42,770 nucleotides of DNA from Alphaproteobacteria bacterium UBA6178 (lineage in GTDB: Bacteria > Pseudomonadota > Alphaproteobacteria > Rickettsiales > UBA3002): the NCBI GenBank assembly GCA_002422205.1, contig DITS01000050.1:1-42770 (forward strand), read 5' to 3'. Positions 18,401-25,489 of this stretch are shown one piece after another. Every line of letters begins with the position of its first letter. Within the stretch, counting starts at the first letter, position 1. The position numbers were made by a program, and so were the translations under genes. The notes below the pieces were generated by a model that made no database searches, was not told where the DNA came from, and was given only the letters and a program-made list of their open reading frames with translations.

Positions 18401-18923
18401 GCTCGATATAAAACCGGTCTGCGAACATATTTTTTAGCATCAGCGTGAGGCGCTCGGCTTCTTGCGAACGGTTGGCCAGTAATGCTCGGCCAATGCCGCC
18501 AAACGGCCCGCCGGATAGTGCAATCAGCCCCTCGCTATGCGCATGAATACAATCATAGGATAGCAGCGGTGCCATGCCATCTTCGGGCGCGATATAGGAC
18601 AGACTCGAGAGTTTCAACAGGTTTTGATAGCCCGCCTCGTCTTTGGCATAGAGTAGCAATTCATCGGGTGTGGTGCGTTTGTTTCCATTGTCTGCATCTT
18701 GCGGCTTGATCGAGACGCTCATGCCGATAATGGGCTGAATGCCTGCTTTGGCTGCATATTCAGAAAATTCAAGCGAGCCGAAGAGATTATCGTGATCCGT
18801 CACCGCTACGGCGGGCATGCGGTGTTGTTTGCATAAATCTATCAGCTTGGGCAGGCGCAATGCGCCTTTGAGCAAGGAATACGGGCTATGCACCCGCAGG
18901 TGGATGAAGTGCGGCTCAATCAT
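15450..18923 (-). CDS. dnaE: DNA polymerase III alpha subunit
   Basis: Catalytic subunit of the replicative polymerase. Length 1157 residues matches DnaE1. It begins with the PHP domain (HLRVHSPYSLLKGALRL, VAVTDHDNLFG), then GPGRGSGAGSLVAW, and the polymerase active-site aspartates in PDFDVDFCQERRDEVI near residue 412. DLLRRAMGKK and GYGFNKSHAAAYAVIAYQTA follow, with the OB domain (IQIAGIITGKKVKM) near the C terminus. The ATG overlaps the lolD stop by four bases (ATGA). The lolC-lolD-dnaE order is common in alphaproteobacteria. There is no sign of an intein or frameshift. Confidence 0.97.
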   Translation of the reverse strand: MIEPHFIHLRVHSPYSLLKGALRLPKLIDLCKQHRMPAVAVTDHDNLFGSLEFSEYAAKAGIQPIIGMSVSIKPQDADNGNKRTTPDELLLYAKDEAGYQNLLKLSSLSYIAPEDGMAPLLSYDCIHAHSEGLIALSGGPFGGIGRALLANRSQEAERLTLMLKNMFADRFYIELMRHGMEPEQRIEQGLLQLANAHHLPIVATNNVYFASADLFEAHDALMCVSEGRYVTEDNRPKLNPDHRFKSQKEMQLLFADLPEALENSVQIAKRCAVFSPSRAPILPSFHMEDESGQILNESEALDKQAKEGLEERLSVHMFTAEMNETEREAVAKPYRDRLAFELDVIITMKFPGYFLIVSDFIIWAKKHKIPVGPGRGSGAGSLVAWSLQITDLDPLRFGLIFERFLNPERVSMPDFDVDFCQERRDEVIRYVQEKYGSDKVAQIITFGKLQARAVLRDVGRVLQMPYGQVDKISKLVPNNPANPVTLQQAIDMEPELKKLMFAEESVDHLVKLALQLEGLYRHASTHAAGVVIADRALDELVPLYRDPKSDMPVVQYSMKYAENAGLVKFDFLGLKTLSVLQKTIDLLARRNIHIQLETLPDGDPKTYELLSRGDTVGVFQFESAGMQDSLRKLRPDCLEDLIALGALYRPGPMDNIPTYINRKHGKEEPDYLHPMLEEVLKETYGVIIYQEQVQKIAQVMAGYTLGAADLLRRAMGKKIKSEMDAQREQFVSGARANGVDGKQASYIFDLVAKFAGYGFNKSHAAAYAVIAYQTAYLKANYPVEFLAASMTYDMHVTDKLNVFKQEAQKFGIMVLPPDINASEVQFSVDQHGDKLAIRYALAAIKNVGDSAMQVIINERLANGAFADIFDMARRVDAAAMNRRQLEHLIMAGCFDSINPNRAQLFHSSDIILGINNSATRDRISNQTSLFGEIEASTPAQHHLKPQDEWPALEKLQQEFAAIGFYLSSHPLEGYAGMLEQSGVISTARLADRLGREYTSIQIAGIITGKKVKMSQKGKFAFVQLSDAAGLAEISVFDEKLLNNAGDLLENGSMVVIRADAKMEEGGPRIIAQDIKPLSALQPSRRDSKVVIHLSSIDEITKLQTHLGAADAQALNILLWVRIPGMRVQLKLPHRYAIDPQRLSDIQALTSVEEIEWA

Positions 18924-19597
18924 AGCCGTGTCGCCTTGCCCGCCTCCATGCGGAAGGTCATATCCATACGTGCGGCCAAATCCAGATTATGCGTTGCGAT
19001 TAATGCGGTGGTGCCATGCTCGCGCGCAAGCGACAGCAATAGAGCAAAAATGATATCGGCATTTTCCTCATCGAGATTGCCGGTCGGTTCGTCGGCCAGA
19101 ATGAGTGCGGGGTTATTGGCAAGGGCGCGTGCTATGGCGACGCGTTGCTGCTCGCCGCCGGATAGCTCGGAGGGGCGATGGGCGGCGCGTGGCTGTAGCC
19201 CCACCATATCGAGCAATGCTTGCGCATGGGATTGTGCATCTGCCCAGCCAGTACCCGCCATCAATTGCGGTAGCATCACATTTTCGAGTGCGGAGAATTC
19301 AGCCAGCAGATGGTGGAATTGGTAAACGAAACCAATATGTTGATTGCGGGTGCGCGTGCGCTCGGCTTCCGACAGGGTATGCGCTTGTTTGCCCGCAATC
19401 CACACGCTACCACTGGAAGGCATATCAAGCAATCCGGCGATTTGCAGCAGCGTGGTTTTGCCTGAGCCGCTGGGGCCGGTGAGTGCCGCGATCTTTCCGG
19501 CTGGCAGCGCCATGTTGAGCTCGCGCAGCACTTCGACGGAAAGCTCGCCCTGCGCATAGGTGCGAGATACGGCTTGCAGCTCTAACACATTATTCAT
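18920..19597 (-). CDS. lolD: Lipoprotein-releasing ABC transporter ATPase LolD
   Basis: LolD powers extraction of outer-membrane lipoproteins from the inner membrane, together with the LolC-type permease. It shows Walker A GPSGSGKTT (residues 41-49), the signature LSGGEQQR (145-152), Walker B with LILADEPTGNLD, and the switch His in ATHN. I place the start at 19597 (MNNVLELQ, 225 residues), because the upstream extension to 19657 only re-reads the end of lolC and has no family similarity. That start overlaps the lolC stop by eight bases. The product fits the usual length of about 225-235. Confidence 0.93.
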   Translation of the reverse strand: MNNVLELQAVSRTYAQGELSVEVLRELNMALPAGKIAALTGPSGSGKTTLLQIAGLLDMPSSGSVWIAGKQAHTLSEAERTRTRNQHIGFVYQFHHLLAEFSALENVMLPQLMAGTGWADAQSHAQALLDMVGLQPRAAHRPSELSGGEQQRVAIARALANNPALILADEPTGNLDEENADIIFALLLSLAREHGTTALIATHNLDLAARMDMTFRMEAGKATRL

Positions 19598-20858
19598 AGC
19601 GCAATGCCTCCGCCGGATTGAGGCTGGCAGCGCGCCATGCCGGATAAAGCGTGGCAAGGAACGACAAGCCGATAGACAGCAGCACGATGATGACCACTTC
19701 GAGCGGGTTGGTTTTGGTGGGTAGCGTGGAGAGGAAATAGATTTGCTCGATCAGGATTTCTTGCCCGGTCAATGATTCCACCGCGCGTTTGATGCCTTCG
19801 ATATTGGCAGCCAGAAATAAGCCTAGCCCGAGCCCCAAGATTGTGCCGATGCCGCCGATAAGGGTGCCGCTGGCGCAAAATATTTTCATTACCGAGCGGC
19901 GCGATGCGCCCATGGTACGCAAAATGGCGATGTCCTGCCCTTTATCCTGCACCAGCATGATAAGGCTGGAGATGATGTTGAACGCCGCGACGACGACGAT
20001 GAGGGTGAGAATGATGACCATCACATTACGTTGCACGGCGAGCGCACCAAATACGGTGGCATTGCTGCGCTGCCAGTCATAAACGCGAAAATTATTGCCT
20101 AATTGCGCTTGCAGGGTGGCTGCCAATTTATCAGCGCCCTCGGCTTGCTTTAGCCCTAACTCGATAAGGCTGACGCGGCCTGCGTCTGACTCTTCACCAC
20201 TGCCAAGCTGAAAATAAATTTGTGCTTCGTCGAATGGCATTAAAATTAGACTTGAATCATACAAATGCATGCCCAATTTGATGGTGCCGATTAAAGGATA
20301 AGCTTTCATGCGCGGCACCATGCCCATAAAGGTGGCGCGGCCTTGCGGTGATATCAACGTGACCGGATCACCCAGTGACAGCCCCAGATTTCGAGCCAGT
20401 CGTTCGCCTAAAATCACGCCTTCGCCTTGCTTGAAATCACCCCATGAGCCATTTGTCAGCGCATCGGTGAGCAAGGGTTTATGGCTCAGCGCATCACTCG
20501 GAATGGCCATAACTTGCGCGCCCAGCGCGTGATTATTGGCGGATGCCATCACCTGTCCTTCGATTTTAGCGATGGCATTTTCCACTTCGGGCACCTGCTC
20601 GAGCTTGGCAATAATATCGGGATAATTGTTGAGGCCGCCGCCTTGCGCATAGATGGCGACATGACCATCGAGCCCGATAAAACGCGAGGTCATTTCGTCG
20701 CGAATGCCGTTCATTAGCGAGGTGACCAAAATCAGCGTGGCAACGCCTAACATGATACCCAGCACAGAGAAGGCGGTGATGACGGACACGAACCCCTCAC
20801 GACGACGCGGGCGCAAATAGCGCCATGCAATCAATCGTTCGAAGCGGTTAAGTAGCAT
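19590..20858 (-). CDS. lolC: LolC/LolE-family lipoprotein-releasing permease
   Basis: Inner-membrane permease of the lipoprotein-releasing system. It starts with FERLIAWRYLRPRRREGFVS, a family hallmark, then a first membrane helix (ITAFSVLGIMLGVATLILVT), a large periplasmic domain of about 220 residues, and three C-terminal membrane helices, for four in all. Length 422 residues is standard. Only one permease gene accompanies lolD here; genomes with a single one use a homodimer (LolF type), while others carry a separate lolE, which I cannot exclude elsewhere. The ATG is two bases after the proS stop. Confidence 0.9.
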   Translation of the reverse strand: MLLNRFERLIAWRYLRPRRREGFVSVITAFSVLGIMLGVATLILVTSLMNGIRDEMTSRFIGLDGHVAIYAQGGGLNNYPDIIAKLEQVPEVENAIAKIEGQVMASANNHALGAQVMAIPSDALSHKPLLTDALTNGSWGDFKQGEGVILGERLARNLGLSLGDPVTLISPQGRATFMGMVPRMKAYPLIGTIKLGMHLYDSSLILMPFDEAQIYFQLGSGEESDAGRVSLIELGLKQAEGADKLAATLQAQLGNNFRVYDWQRSNATVFGALAVQRNVMVIILTLIVVVAAFNIISSLIMLVQDKGQDIAILRTMGASRRSVMKIFCASGTLIGGIGTILGLGLGLFLAANIEGIKRAVESLTGQEILIEQIYFLSTLPTKTNPLEVVIIVLLSIGLSFLATLYPAWRAASLNPAEALRYE

Positions 20859-20860
20859 GA

Positions 20861-22144
20861 TCAGCCTTTCAGTTTGGCGATAGCATCGGCGATACTGAGT
20901 TCTTGCTTTTCACCGGTGCGGCGGCTTTTGAGCTCGACTTTACCTTCGGCTGCGCCACGCGGCCCGACAATCATTTGCCATGGCAGCCCGATTAAATCCA
21001 TGCTGGCGAATTTGGCACCGCCGCGTTGGTCGGTATCGTCATAGAGCACTTCGATATCGGCCTGTTGCAGTTGCGCGTAGAGATCATCGCAAAAACTTGC
21101 GCAGGCAGCATCGTCACTGCGTAAATTGATGAGGCCGACTTTGAAAGGCGCGACGGATTCGGGCCAGATGATACCAGCATCGTCATGGTTGGCCTCGATA
21201 ATAGCGCCGACAAGGCGCGACACACCAATGCCATGGCAGCCCATCATGGCGGGCACTTCGGCGCCAGCGGCATTGGTGATCGTGGCACCCATCGCTTTGG
21301 TGTATTTATCGCCAAGGTAAAAAATATGCCCGACTTCGATACCGCGCGCGGTTTTGAGGCGGTCAGCTGGCACGGGGCAATTGGCAGCATCATGCTGATC
21401 ATCCGCTGCCGAATAGAGCGATTTCATTTTGGCGATATCAAGCTCGTCTTTGGCGACTTCGTCTTCGAAGGCGGCATCATAATAGACCTGGCTTTCGCCT
21501 GTTTCGGCGATCACCTGAAATTCATGGCTTAAACTGCCGCCGATCATGCCGGTTTCGGCGCGGAAAGGAATGGCGTTTAACCCCATGCGACGGAAAATAC
21601 GGATATAGGTTTTATACATCGCATCATAGAGTGCGAGATGGCTTTCTTCGTCAGCGGTGAAGCTGTAAGCGTCTTTCATCAAAAATTCGCGGCCACGCAT
21701 GACCCCGAAGCGCGGACGGATTTCGTCGCGGAATTTCCACTGGATATGATACAGCGTGAGCGGCAGGGATTTATGCGTTTTGACATGCTTGCGGAAAATA
21801 TCCGTAATCACCTCTTCATTGGTGGGGCCATAGAGCATTTTGCGATCATGCCGGTCGGTGACGATCAGCGTTTCTTTGCCATAATCGCCACGGCCTGATT
21901 CTTCCCATAGTGACACCGGCTGCATGGTGGGCATGAGCAATTCGATAGCGCCTGCCTTGTCCATTTCGGTGCGCACGATGGATTCCACCTTTTGCAGCAC
22001 GCGCCAGCCCATCGGCAGCCAGTTGTAAATACCGGCTTGCAGCTGGCGTACCAGTCCGGCGCGCAGCATCAGGCGATGCGACACAATTTGCGCCTCGGCA
22101 GGATTTTCTTTGATTAACGGCAAAAAGTATCGGGAAAGTCGCAT
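20861..22144 (-). CDS. proS: Prolyl-tRNA synthetase, short form without editing insertion
   Basis: Charges tRNA-Pro. The class II core is visible: the motif 1 region after GAIELLMPTMQPVSLW, motif 2 in KFRDEIRPRFGVMRGREFLM, and motif 3 in GIGVSRLVGAIIEA, followed by the anticodon-binding domain (KVGLINLRSDDAACASF). At 427 residues it lacks the insertion (editing) domain of about 180 residues found in E. coli ProRS; after AETGMIGGSLSHEFQVIAETG the core continues directly. This short form is usual in alphaproteobacteria. The gene heads proS-lolC-lolD-dnaE and has a promoter-like sequence upstream. No strong Shine-Dalgarno sequence is seen. Confidence 0.95.
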   Translation of the reverse strand: MRLSRYFLPLIKENPAEAQIVSHRLMLRAGLVRQLQAGIYNWLPMGWRVLQKVESIVRTEMDKAGAIELLMPTMQPVSLWEESGRGDYGKETLIVTDRHDRKMLYGPTNEEVITDIFRKHVKTHKSLPLTLYHIQWKFRDEIRPRFGVMRGREFLMKDAYSFTADEESHLALYDAMYKTYIRIFRRMGLNAIPFRAETGMIGGSLSHEFQVIAETGESQVYYDAAFEDEVAKDELDIAKMKSLYSAADDQHDAANCPVPADRLKTARGIEVGHIFYLGDKYTKAMGATITNAAGAEVPAMMGCHGIGVSRLVGAIIEANHDDAGIIWPESVAPFKVGLINLRSDDAACASFCDDLYAQLQQADIEVLYDDTDQRGGAKFASMDLIGLPWQMIVGPRGAAEGKVELKSRRTGEKQELSIADAIAKLKG

Positions 22145-22171
22145 ATTACACCATCATTGTTCGTAGGGCGC

Positions 22172-22200
22172 ATAATGCACAGCGCATTTTAAAAAGGCAA
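22172..22200 (-). promoter_or_regulatory. Putative sigma-70-type promoter of proS-lolC-lolD-dnaE
   Basis: On the minus strand TTGCCT (22195-22200) is followed by 17 bases and CATTAT (22172-22177), about 27 bases before the proS ATG. Each hexamer matches four of six consensus bases. It lies in the only sizeable gap (70 bases) between this operon and the lipoprotein gene upstream. Confidence 0.3.
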
Positions 22201-22214
22201 GCAATCTGGCGTTG

Positions 22215-22649
22215 TTATTTGCGCTTATCGATCCGCCCTAATTCCCAGCTACGGGCGCTTTCCCAGCCTTTGTCCCGCATGCAGGGCTGAATAATCATGT
22301 GGCGCAAATCATCGAGCATGGCGTTGCGCTGATAATCCGGCTCGCGTTCGATATAGACATGGCGACTGCCGAAGCCACCATGATGGCCATGACCGAAGCC
22401 ACCATAAATGCGGCCATGCTCACGCCCACCAAAGTCATATAATGACGGCGGGTAGGTTAAATCCGCGACTTCACTGCACACGGCCAGATCATTATTGAAC
22501 CAATTATTCTGCGTGTGGAAATAATCGATGCATTTGGCAAATTCGGGCGTGCCCTCCAGCTCGCCATGCGCTTGGCAGAACCTTACATCGCGCGGGGGCC
22601 CGCACGCTATCAAAACGGTTAGGGGCAGCAAATACAACAGGCGTTTCAT
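22215..22649 (-). CDS. Predicted lipoprotein with His/Gly-rich segment
   Basis: I do not recognise the family. From the ATG at 22649 the product has 144 residues and a short lipoprotein signal (MKRLLYLLPLTVLIAC) with lipobox LIAC and lipidated Cys16. Four more cysteines follow (25, 40, 58, 113). Residues about 75-97 are rich in Gly and His (EHGRIYGGFGHGHHGGF), which could bind a metal. The C-terminal part has PCMRDKGWE, a pattern seen in small envelope lipoproteins. I chose this start because GGAG lies eight bases upstream and because it overlaps the preceding stop as ATGA; a start at 22670 would put charged residues ahead of the signal. No Asp at +2 is seen, so outer-membrane sorting by Lol is expected. 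Confidence 0.7.
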   Translation of the reverse strand: MKRLLYLLPLTVLIACGPPRDVRFCQAHGELEGTPEFAKCIDYFHTQNNWFNNDLAVCSEVADLTYPPSLYDFGGREHGRIYGGFGHGHHGGFGSRHVYIEREPDYQRNAMLDDLRHMIIQPCMRDKGWESARSWELGRIDKRK

Positions 22650-23047
22650 TGCTTTTTCTCCGGTATACAATCGGGATCGAAATAGGCTTCGTTGCCGATG
22701 GGCTGACGATTGAAGTCTACCTGTCCGTCTTTATCCACATTGACACGCCCCAACCAGATATCGGTTTCGGACGCGTTGAAGTTATAATCATTCTGATCGA
22801 CATAATCACTCAACGGCACATCAAGCGCAATGCCCAGTTGGTCAAAGCTTTCTTTGCCAATGGCGGGCGGTGCGATATCAGCGGGTGCTACGGCCCAGCC
22901 TTCTGCGTTGACGCCGTCTTTTACTTCCACATCGTCGGATGGTTTATAGAGCTGCAATGCTTCGCAACCGCCGCCCACGCGGTGGGTTTGTGCCTGCGCT
23001 CCCATGCTAAGTGTGCAGGCCAGTATCGCTAAAAGGGTTCGAACCAT
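22646..23047 (-). CDS. Small secreted protein of unknown function
   Basis: A 133-residue protein with a clear signal peptide (MVRTLLAILACTLSMGAQA, cleavage before Q20) and a mature part of about 114 residues containing two cysteines (28 and 126) that could form one disulfide. Acidic and polar, with the segment NFNASETDIWLGRVNVDKDG. No family is recognised. It overlaps the DUF1467 gene by 19 bases at its start and the lipoprotein gene by four bases at its end, so the three form one translational unit. A GGGAG lies ten bases before the ATG, inside DUF1467. Confidence 0.65.
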   Translation of the reverse strand: MVRTLLAILACTLSMGAQAQTHRVGGGCEALQLYKPSDDVEVKDGVNAEGWAVAPADIAPPAIGKESFDQLGIALDVPLSDYVDQNDYNFNASETDIWLGRVNVDKDGQVDFNRQPIGNEAYFDPDCIPEKKQ

Positions 23048-23271
23048 AAGGTGAAATACTCCCGATTGATGCCCCAGCCGATAATGATCGTTGCGATGGC
23101 TGCGAGTATCGTGGTGATCAGCAATTTACGGCCAATATTCGCACGTTCTGGCGCCGAATGATAGGTGTTTTCTTCGGGCGTGGCGGGCAGATGCGAGCCA
23201 AAAGGCAACACCATAAGCAACACTACCCACCAGCTCATGATATAGATCATGGTATATTCAAACAAACCCAT
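23029..23271 (-). CDS. DUF1467 family small membrane protein
   Basis: An 80-residue protein with two membrane helices: one at about residues 5-25 containing MSWWVVLLMVLPFG, the hallmark of DUF1467 (WWVVLF-x-VLPFG), and a second at about 50-68. The loop between them (PEENTYHSAPERANIGRKLL) matches the family's 'GAP...RK' text. The function of DUF1467 is unknown. In alphaproteobacteria it is commonly found next to proS and rnj, as here. No Shine-Dalgarno sequence precedes the ATG. It starts ten bases from the Pho-box-like repeat. Confidence 0.85.
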   Translation of the reverse strand: MGLFEYTMIYIMSWWVVLLMVLPFGSHLPATPEENTYHSAPERANIGRKLLITTILAAIATIIIGWGINREYFTLWFEPF

Positions 23272-23280
23272 GGCGGCAAA

Positions 23281-23302
23281 TTGTCACAGAACTGTCATAG
23301 AC
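23281..23302 (+). promoter_or_regulatory. Pho-box-like direct repeat
   Basis: TTGTCAC (23281-23287), AGAA, CTGTCAT (23292-23298), AGAC: two seven-base units with an 11-base period and AT-rich four-base spacers, as in the PhoB-binding consensus CTGTCAT-N4-CTGTCAT. The second unit is a perfect match; the first differs at its first and last bases, and a terminal C is common in known boxes. The orientation points to the plus-strand gene at 23353, but the site also lies ten bases from the DUF1467 start. Confidence 0.45.
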
Positions 23303-23327
23303 GCAAGGCGCTTATTTCTCTTATAAT
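23298..23327 (+). promoter_or_regulatory. Putative promoter with consensus -10 element
   Basis: A perfect TATAAT (23322-23327) lies 25 bases before the ATG at 23353. The best -35 is weak (TAGACG, 23298-23303, 18-base spacer), as expected for an activator-dependent promoter. It overlaps the end of the Pho-box-like repeat, although the distance from the repeat to the -10 (23 bases) is larger than the roughly ten bases seen at E. coli phoA. Confidence 0.45.
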
Positions 23328-23352
23328 GAACAGGTTATAAAAGGATTTTTTG

Positions 23353-23817
23353 ATGGCTGGACATAATATTCCCCGATCATTTGCCCGTGGCGCGGTCTTT
23401 GGTGCCGGTTTGGCTATTCTGGCTACTGGTTTGGCGCTTGCCACAGGGGGTACCGGCTTGTTTTTGGGTGCCAGTGGCATTGGCGGCATTGTGATGGAAT
23501 TTATGGTAGGCGCAGCGGGCGGCATGGCGATTGGCGGGCCTGTTTTTGCCGCTACGGATGTGTTTGTTCAGGCTGTCCCAGGCTTGCCGGACTTGTTGGG
23601 AGCCAATAGGGAAAGGCGAAGCGAAGTTCGTCAGGCGGTGGCGCGGGGCAAAATGCTTTCAGACCCTGACGCTAAGAATTTTCGACGTCTGGAGCAAATT
23701 GAGCAAAATATTCTGGCACCAGATTATGTGCATAGCAACCATGCCGCCCAGCTCGAGGCTGAACGCGCACTCGAAGAAGCGCAGGCATTAGAAGCTGCAA
23801 CCGCGCAGCACCGCTGA
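23353..23817 (+). CDS. Unknown glycine-rich membrane protein
   Basis: Not recognised. From the ATG at 23353 (AAGG eight bases upstream) the product has 154 residues. Residues about 8-70 form two or three hydrophobic segments very rich in Gly and Ala (GAVFGAGLAILATGLALATG, IGGIVMEFMVGAAGG), with GxxxG and G-x-G spacing typical of tightly packed membrane helices (glycine-zipper type). Residues about 80-154 are hydrophilic and helical, rich in Glu, Arg and Ala, and could be a cytoplasmic coiled coil (QLEAERALEEAQALEAATA). There is no cleavable signal peptide. It is the only plus-strand gene in a long minus-strand region, and its stop directly abuts the rnj stop with no base between. Confidence 0.7.
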   Translation: MAGHNIPRSFARGAVFGAGLAILATGLALATGGTGLFLGASGIGGIVMEFMVGAAGGMAIGGPVFAATDVFVQAVPGLPDLLGANRERRSEVRQAVARGKMLSDPDAKNFRRLEQIEQNILAPDYVHSNHAAQLEAERALEEAQALEAATAQHR

Positions 23818-25488
23818 TTAGCTCAACTGATGCAATTGAATATCGAGCACTGGTTTTTTTCCTAATTCGGTACCGATGATGCGGCGAATAACGGCGCGGA
23901 TTCTGTCATCGAGCCCTTTGGTTTTACCGGATTTGATTACTTTGTGCACTTCTTCAGCCACTTGATCGCAAATATCCTGCATTAGCTCGGCATCCTCTTT
24001 GACATCGAGCACACCCGGTCCGGAGAGCATTGGCTTAGAGACGATTTTGCCATGCTTATCGAGTACCATGGACAGGATAATGCAGCCATCATCACGGATT
24101 TTACGGCGGGTGCGGATGACGGGTGAATTGGTGTCGATCAGGGTTTTGCCATCGACGGCGATATAGCCGGAGGTGACGGTACCGATAATGCTCGCCTCGC
24201 CTTCTTTGAGCAGTATCACTGCGCCATTGGTGGCCTCGACCGCTTCTTTGACCTGCAGGCTGCGTGCCAGCTTGGCATGCTCATGAATATGACGTGGCTC
24301 GCCATGCACCGGTACCGCAATTTTGGGGCGCACCAGTTGATACATACGCTCCAGCTCGCCACGGCATGGGTGGCCGGATACATGGATCATCGCGTCCTGA
24401 TCGCCGATCACTTCCAGCCCCAATTGTGTTAGCTTATTTTGCATCCAGTTGATTTTGGTTTCGTTACCCGGAATCATGCGCGAAGAGAAAATGACCGTGT
24501 CTTTGGGTGCCAAGCGCAGCACCGGATGGTCTTCGCGCGAGATTTTAGACAAGGCAGCGCGTGATTCCCCCTGACAACCGGTACAGATAATCAGGATTTT
24601 ATCTTTGGGAGCATCCATCGCTTGTTTGTCGGTGAGGAAGGGCGGCACATCCTGCAGATACCCGCTTTCCTTTGCCGCGTCGGTAATGCGCCACAGTGAG
24701 CGGCCTGCGAGTGCAATATCGCGCCCTGCGTCGAGGCCCGCGTAAATAATCGATTCGAGACGTGCCACATTAGAGGCGAAAGTGGTAACAATGGCACGAT
24801 TTTCGCAGTTTTTGATCACTTCGGTGAGGTGATGACGCACATGCGATTCGGAGCCGGACTCACCTTCCACCATCACATTGGTGGAGTCGCAGATCATCGC
24901 CAGCACGCCTTCATCGCCATAGCGCGCCAGTGTCGCCTCATCCGATGTGGGGCCGACCATGGGGTCGTGGTCTAATTTCCAATCGCCGGTATGCATCACC
25001 ACGCCCGCATCGGTACGTACGGCAATCGCGTGCATTTCGGGGATGGAATGGGTCAGCGGAATCATCTCCAGCGTGAAGGGGCCCAGTTCGATTTTGCTAT
25101 CCGGCCCGACGGTGTGAATTTTGACACCGTGGGTTATCCCCTCTTCTTTCAGCTTGGGTTTTAATACAGCGGCGGTAAATGGCGTGGCGTAAATGGGGCA
25201 GGGATTGCCCATTTCGGCCCATAAATACGGCACGGCACCCAAATGATCTTCATGCGCATGGGTGAGTACCAGCCCCAGCAAATCATCTTTATGTTCCATG
25301 ATAAAATCGACATTGGGGGTAATCACCTCCACACCGGGCAAGTAATCATCGGCGAAGCCGATGCCCAGATCGATCATCAGCCATTTGCCTTTATAATGAT
25401 AAAGGTTGAGGTTCATGCCGATTTCATTGGAGCCACCGAGTGGCACAAATAATAAATCATCGTGATGTTTGGCGAAACTGAATGCCAT
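23818..25488 (-). CDS. rnj: Ribonuclease J
   Basis: RNase J is a beta-CASP metallo-beta-lactamase nuclease with endo- and 5'-3' exonuclease activity in RNA maturation and decay. The zinc-binding HxHxDH motif is HAHEDH (residues 77-82), with PLGGSNEIGMN and MIDLGIGF before it. The beta-CASP motifs appear later: CTGCQGESRAALSKI, SSRMIPGNE, VSGHPCRGELERMYQL and VPVHGEPRHI. Length 556 residues is typical. It starts one base after the coaX stop and ends the nuo-birA-coaX-rnj series. The coaX-rnj neighbourhood is common in alphaproteobacteria. Confidence 0.94.
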   Translation of the reverse strand: MAFSFAKHHDDLLFVPLGGSNEIGMNLNLYHYKGKWLMIDLGIGFADDYLPGVEVITPNVDFIMEHKDDLLGLVLTHAHEDHLGAVPYLWAEMGNPCPIYATPFTAAVLKPKLKEEGITHGVKIHTVGPDSKIELGPFTLEMIPLTHSIPEMHAIAVRTDAGVVMHTGDWKLDHDPMVGPTSDEATLARYGDEGVLAMICDSTNVMVEGESGSESHVRHHLTEVIKNCENRAIVTTFASNVARLESIIYAGLDAGRDIALAGRSLWRITDAAKESGYLQDVPPFLTDKQAMDAPKDKILIICTGCQGESRAALSKISREDHPVLRLAPKDTVIFSSRMIPGNETKINWMQNKLTQLGLEVIGDQDAMIHVSGHPCRGELERMYQLVRPKIAVPVHGEPRHIHEHAKLARSLQVKEAVEATNGAVILLKEGEASIIGTVTSGYIAVDGKTLIDTNSPVIRTRRKIRDDGCIILSMVLDKHGKIVSKPMLSGPGVLDVKEDAELMQDICDQVAEEVHKVIKSGKTKGLDDRIRAVIRRIIGTELGKKPVLDIQLHQLS

Positions 25489-25489
25489 G

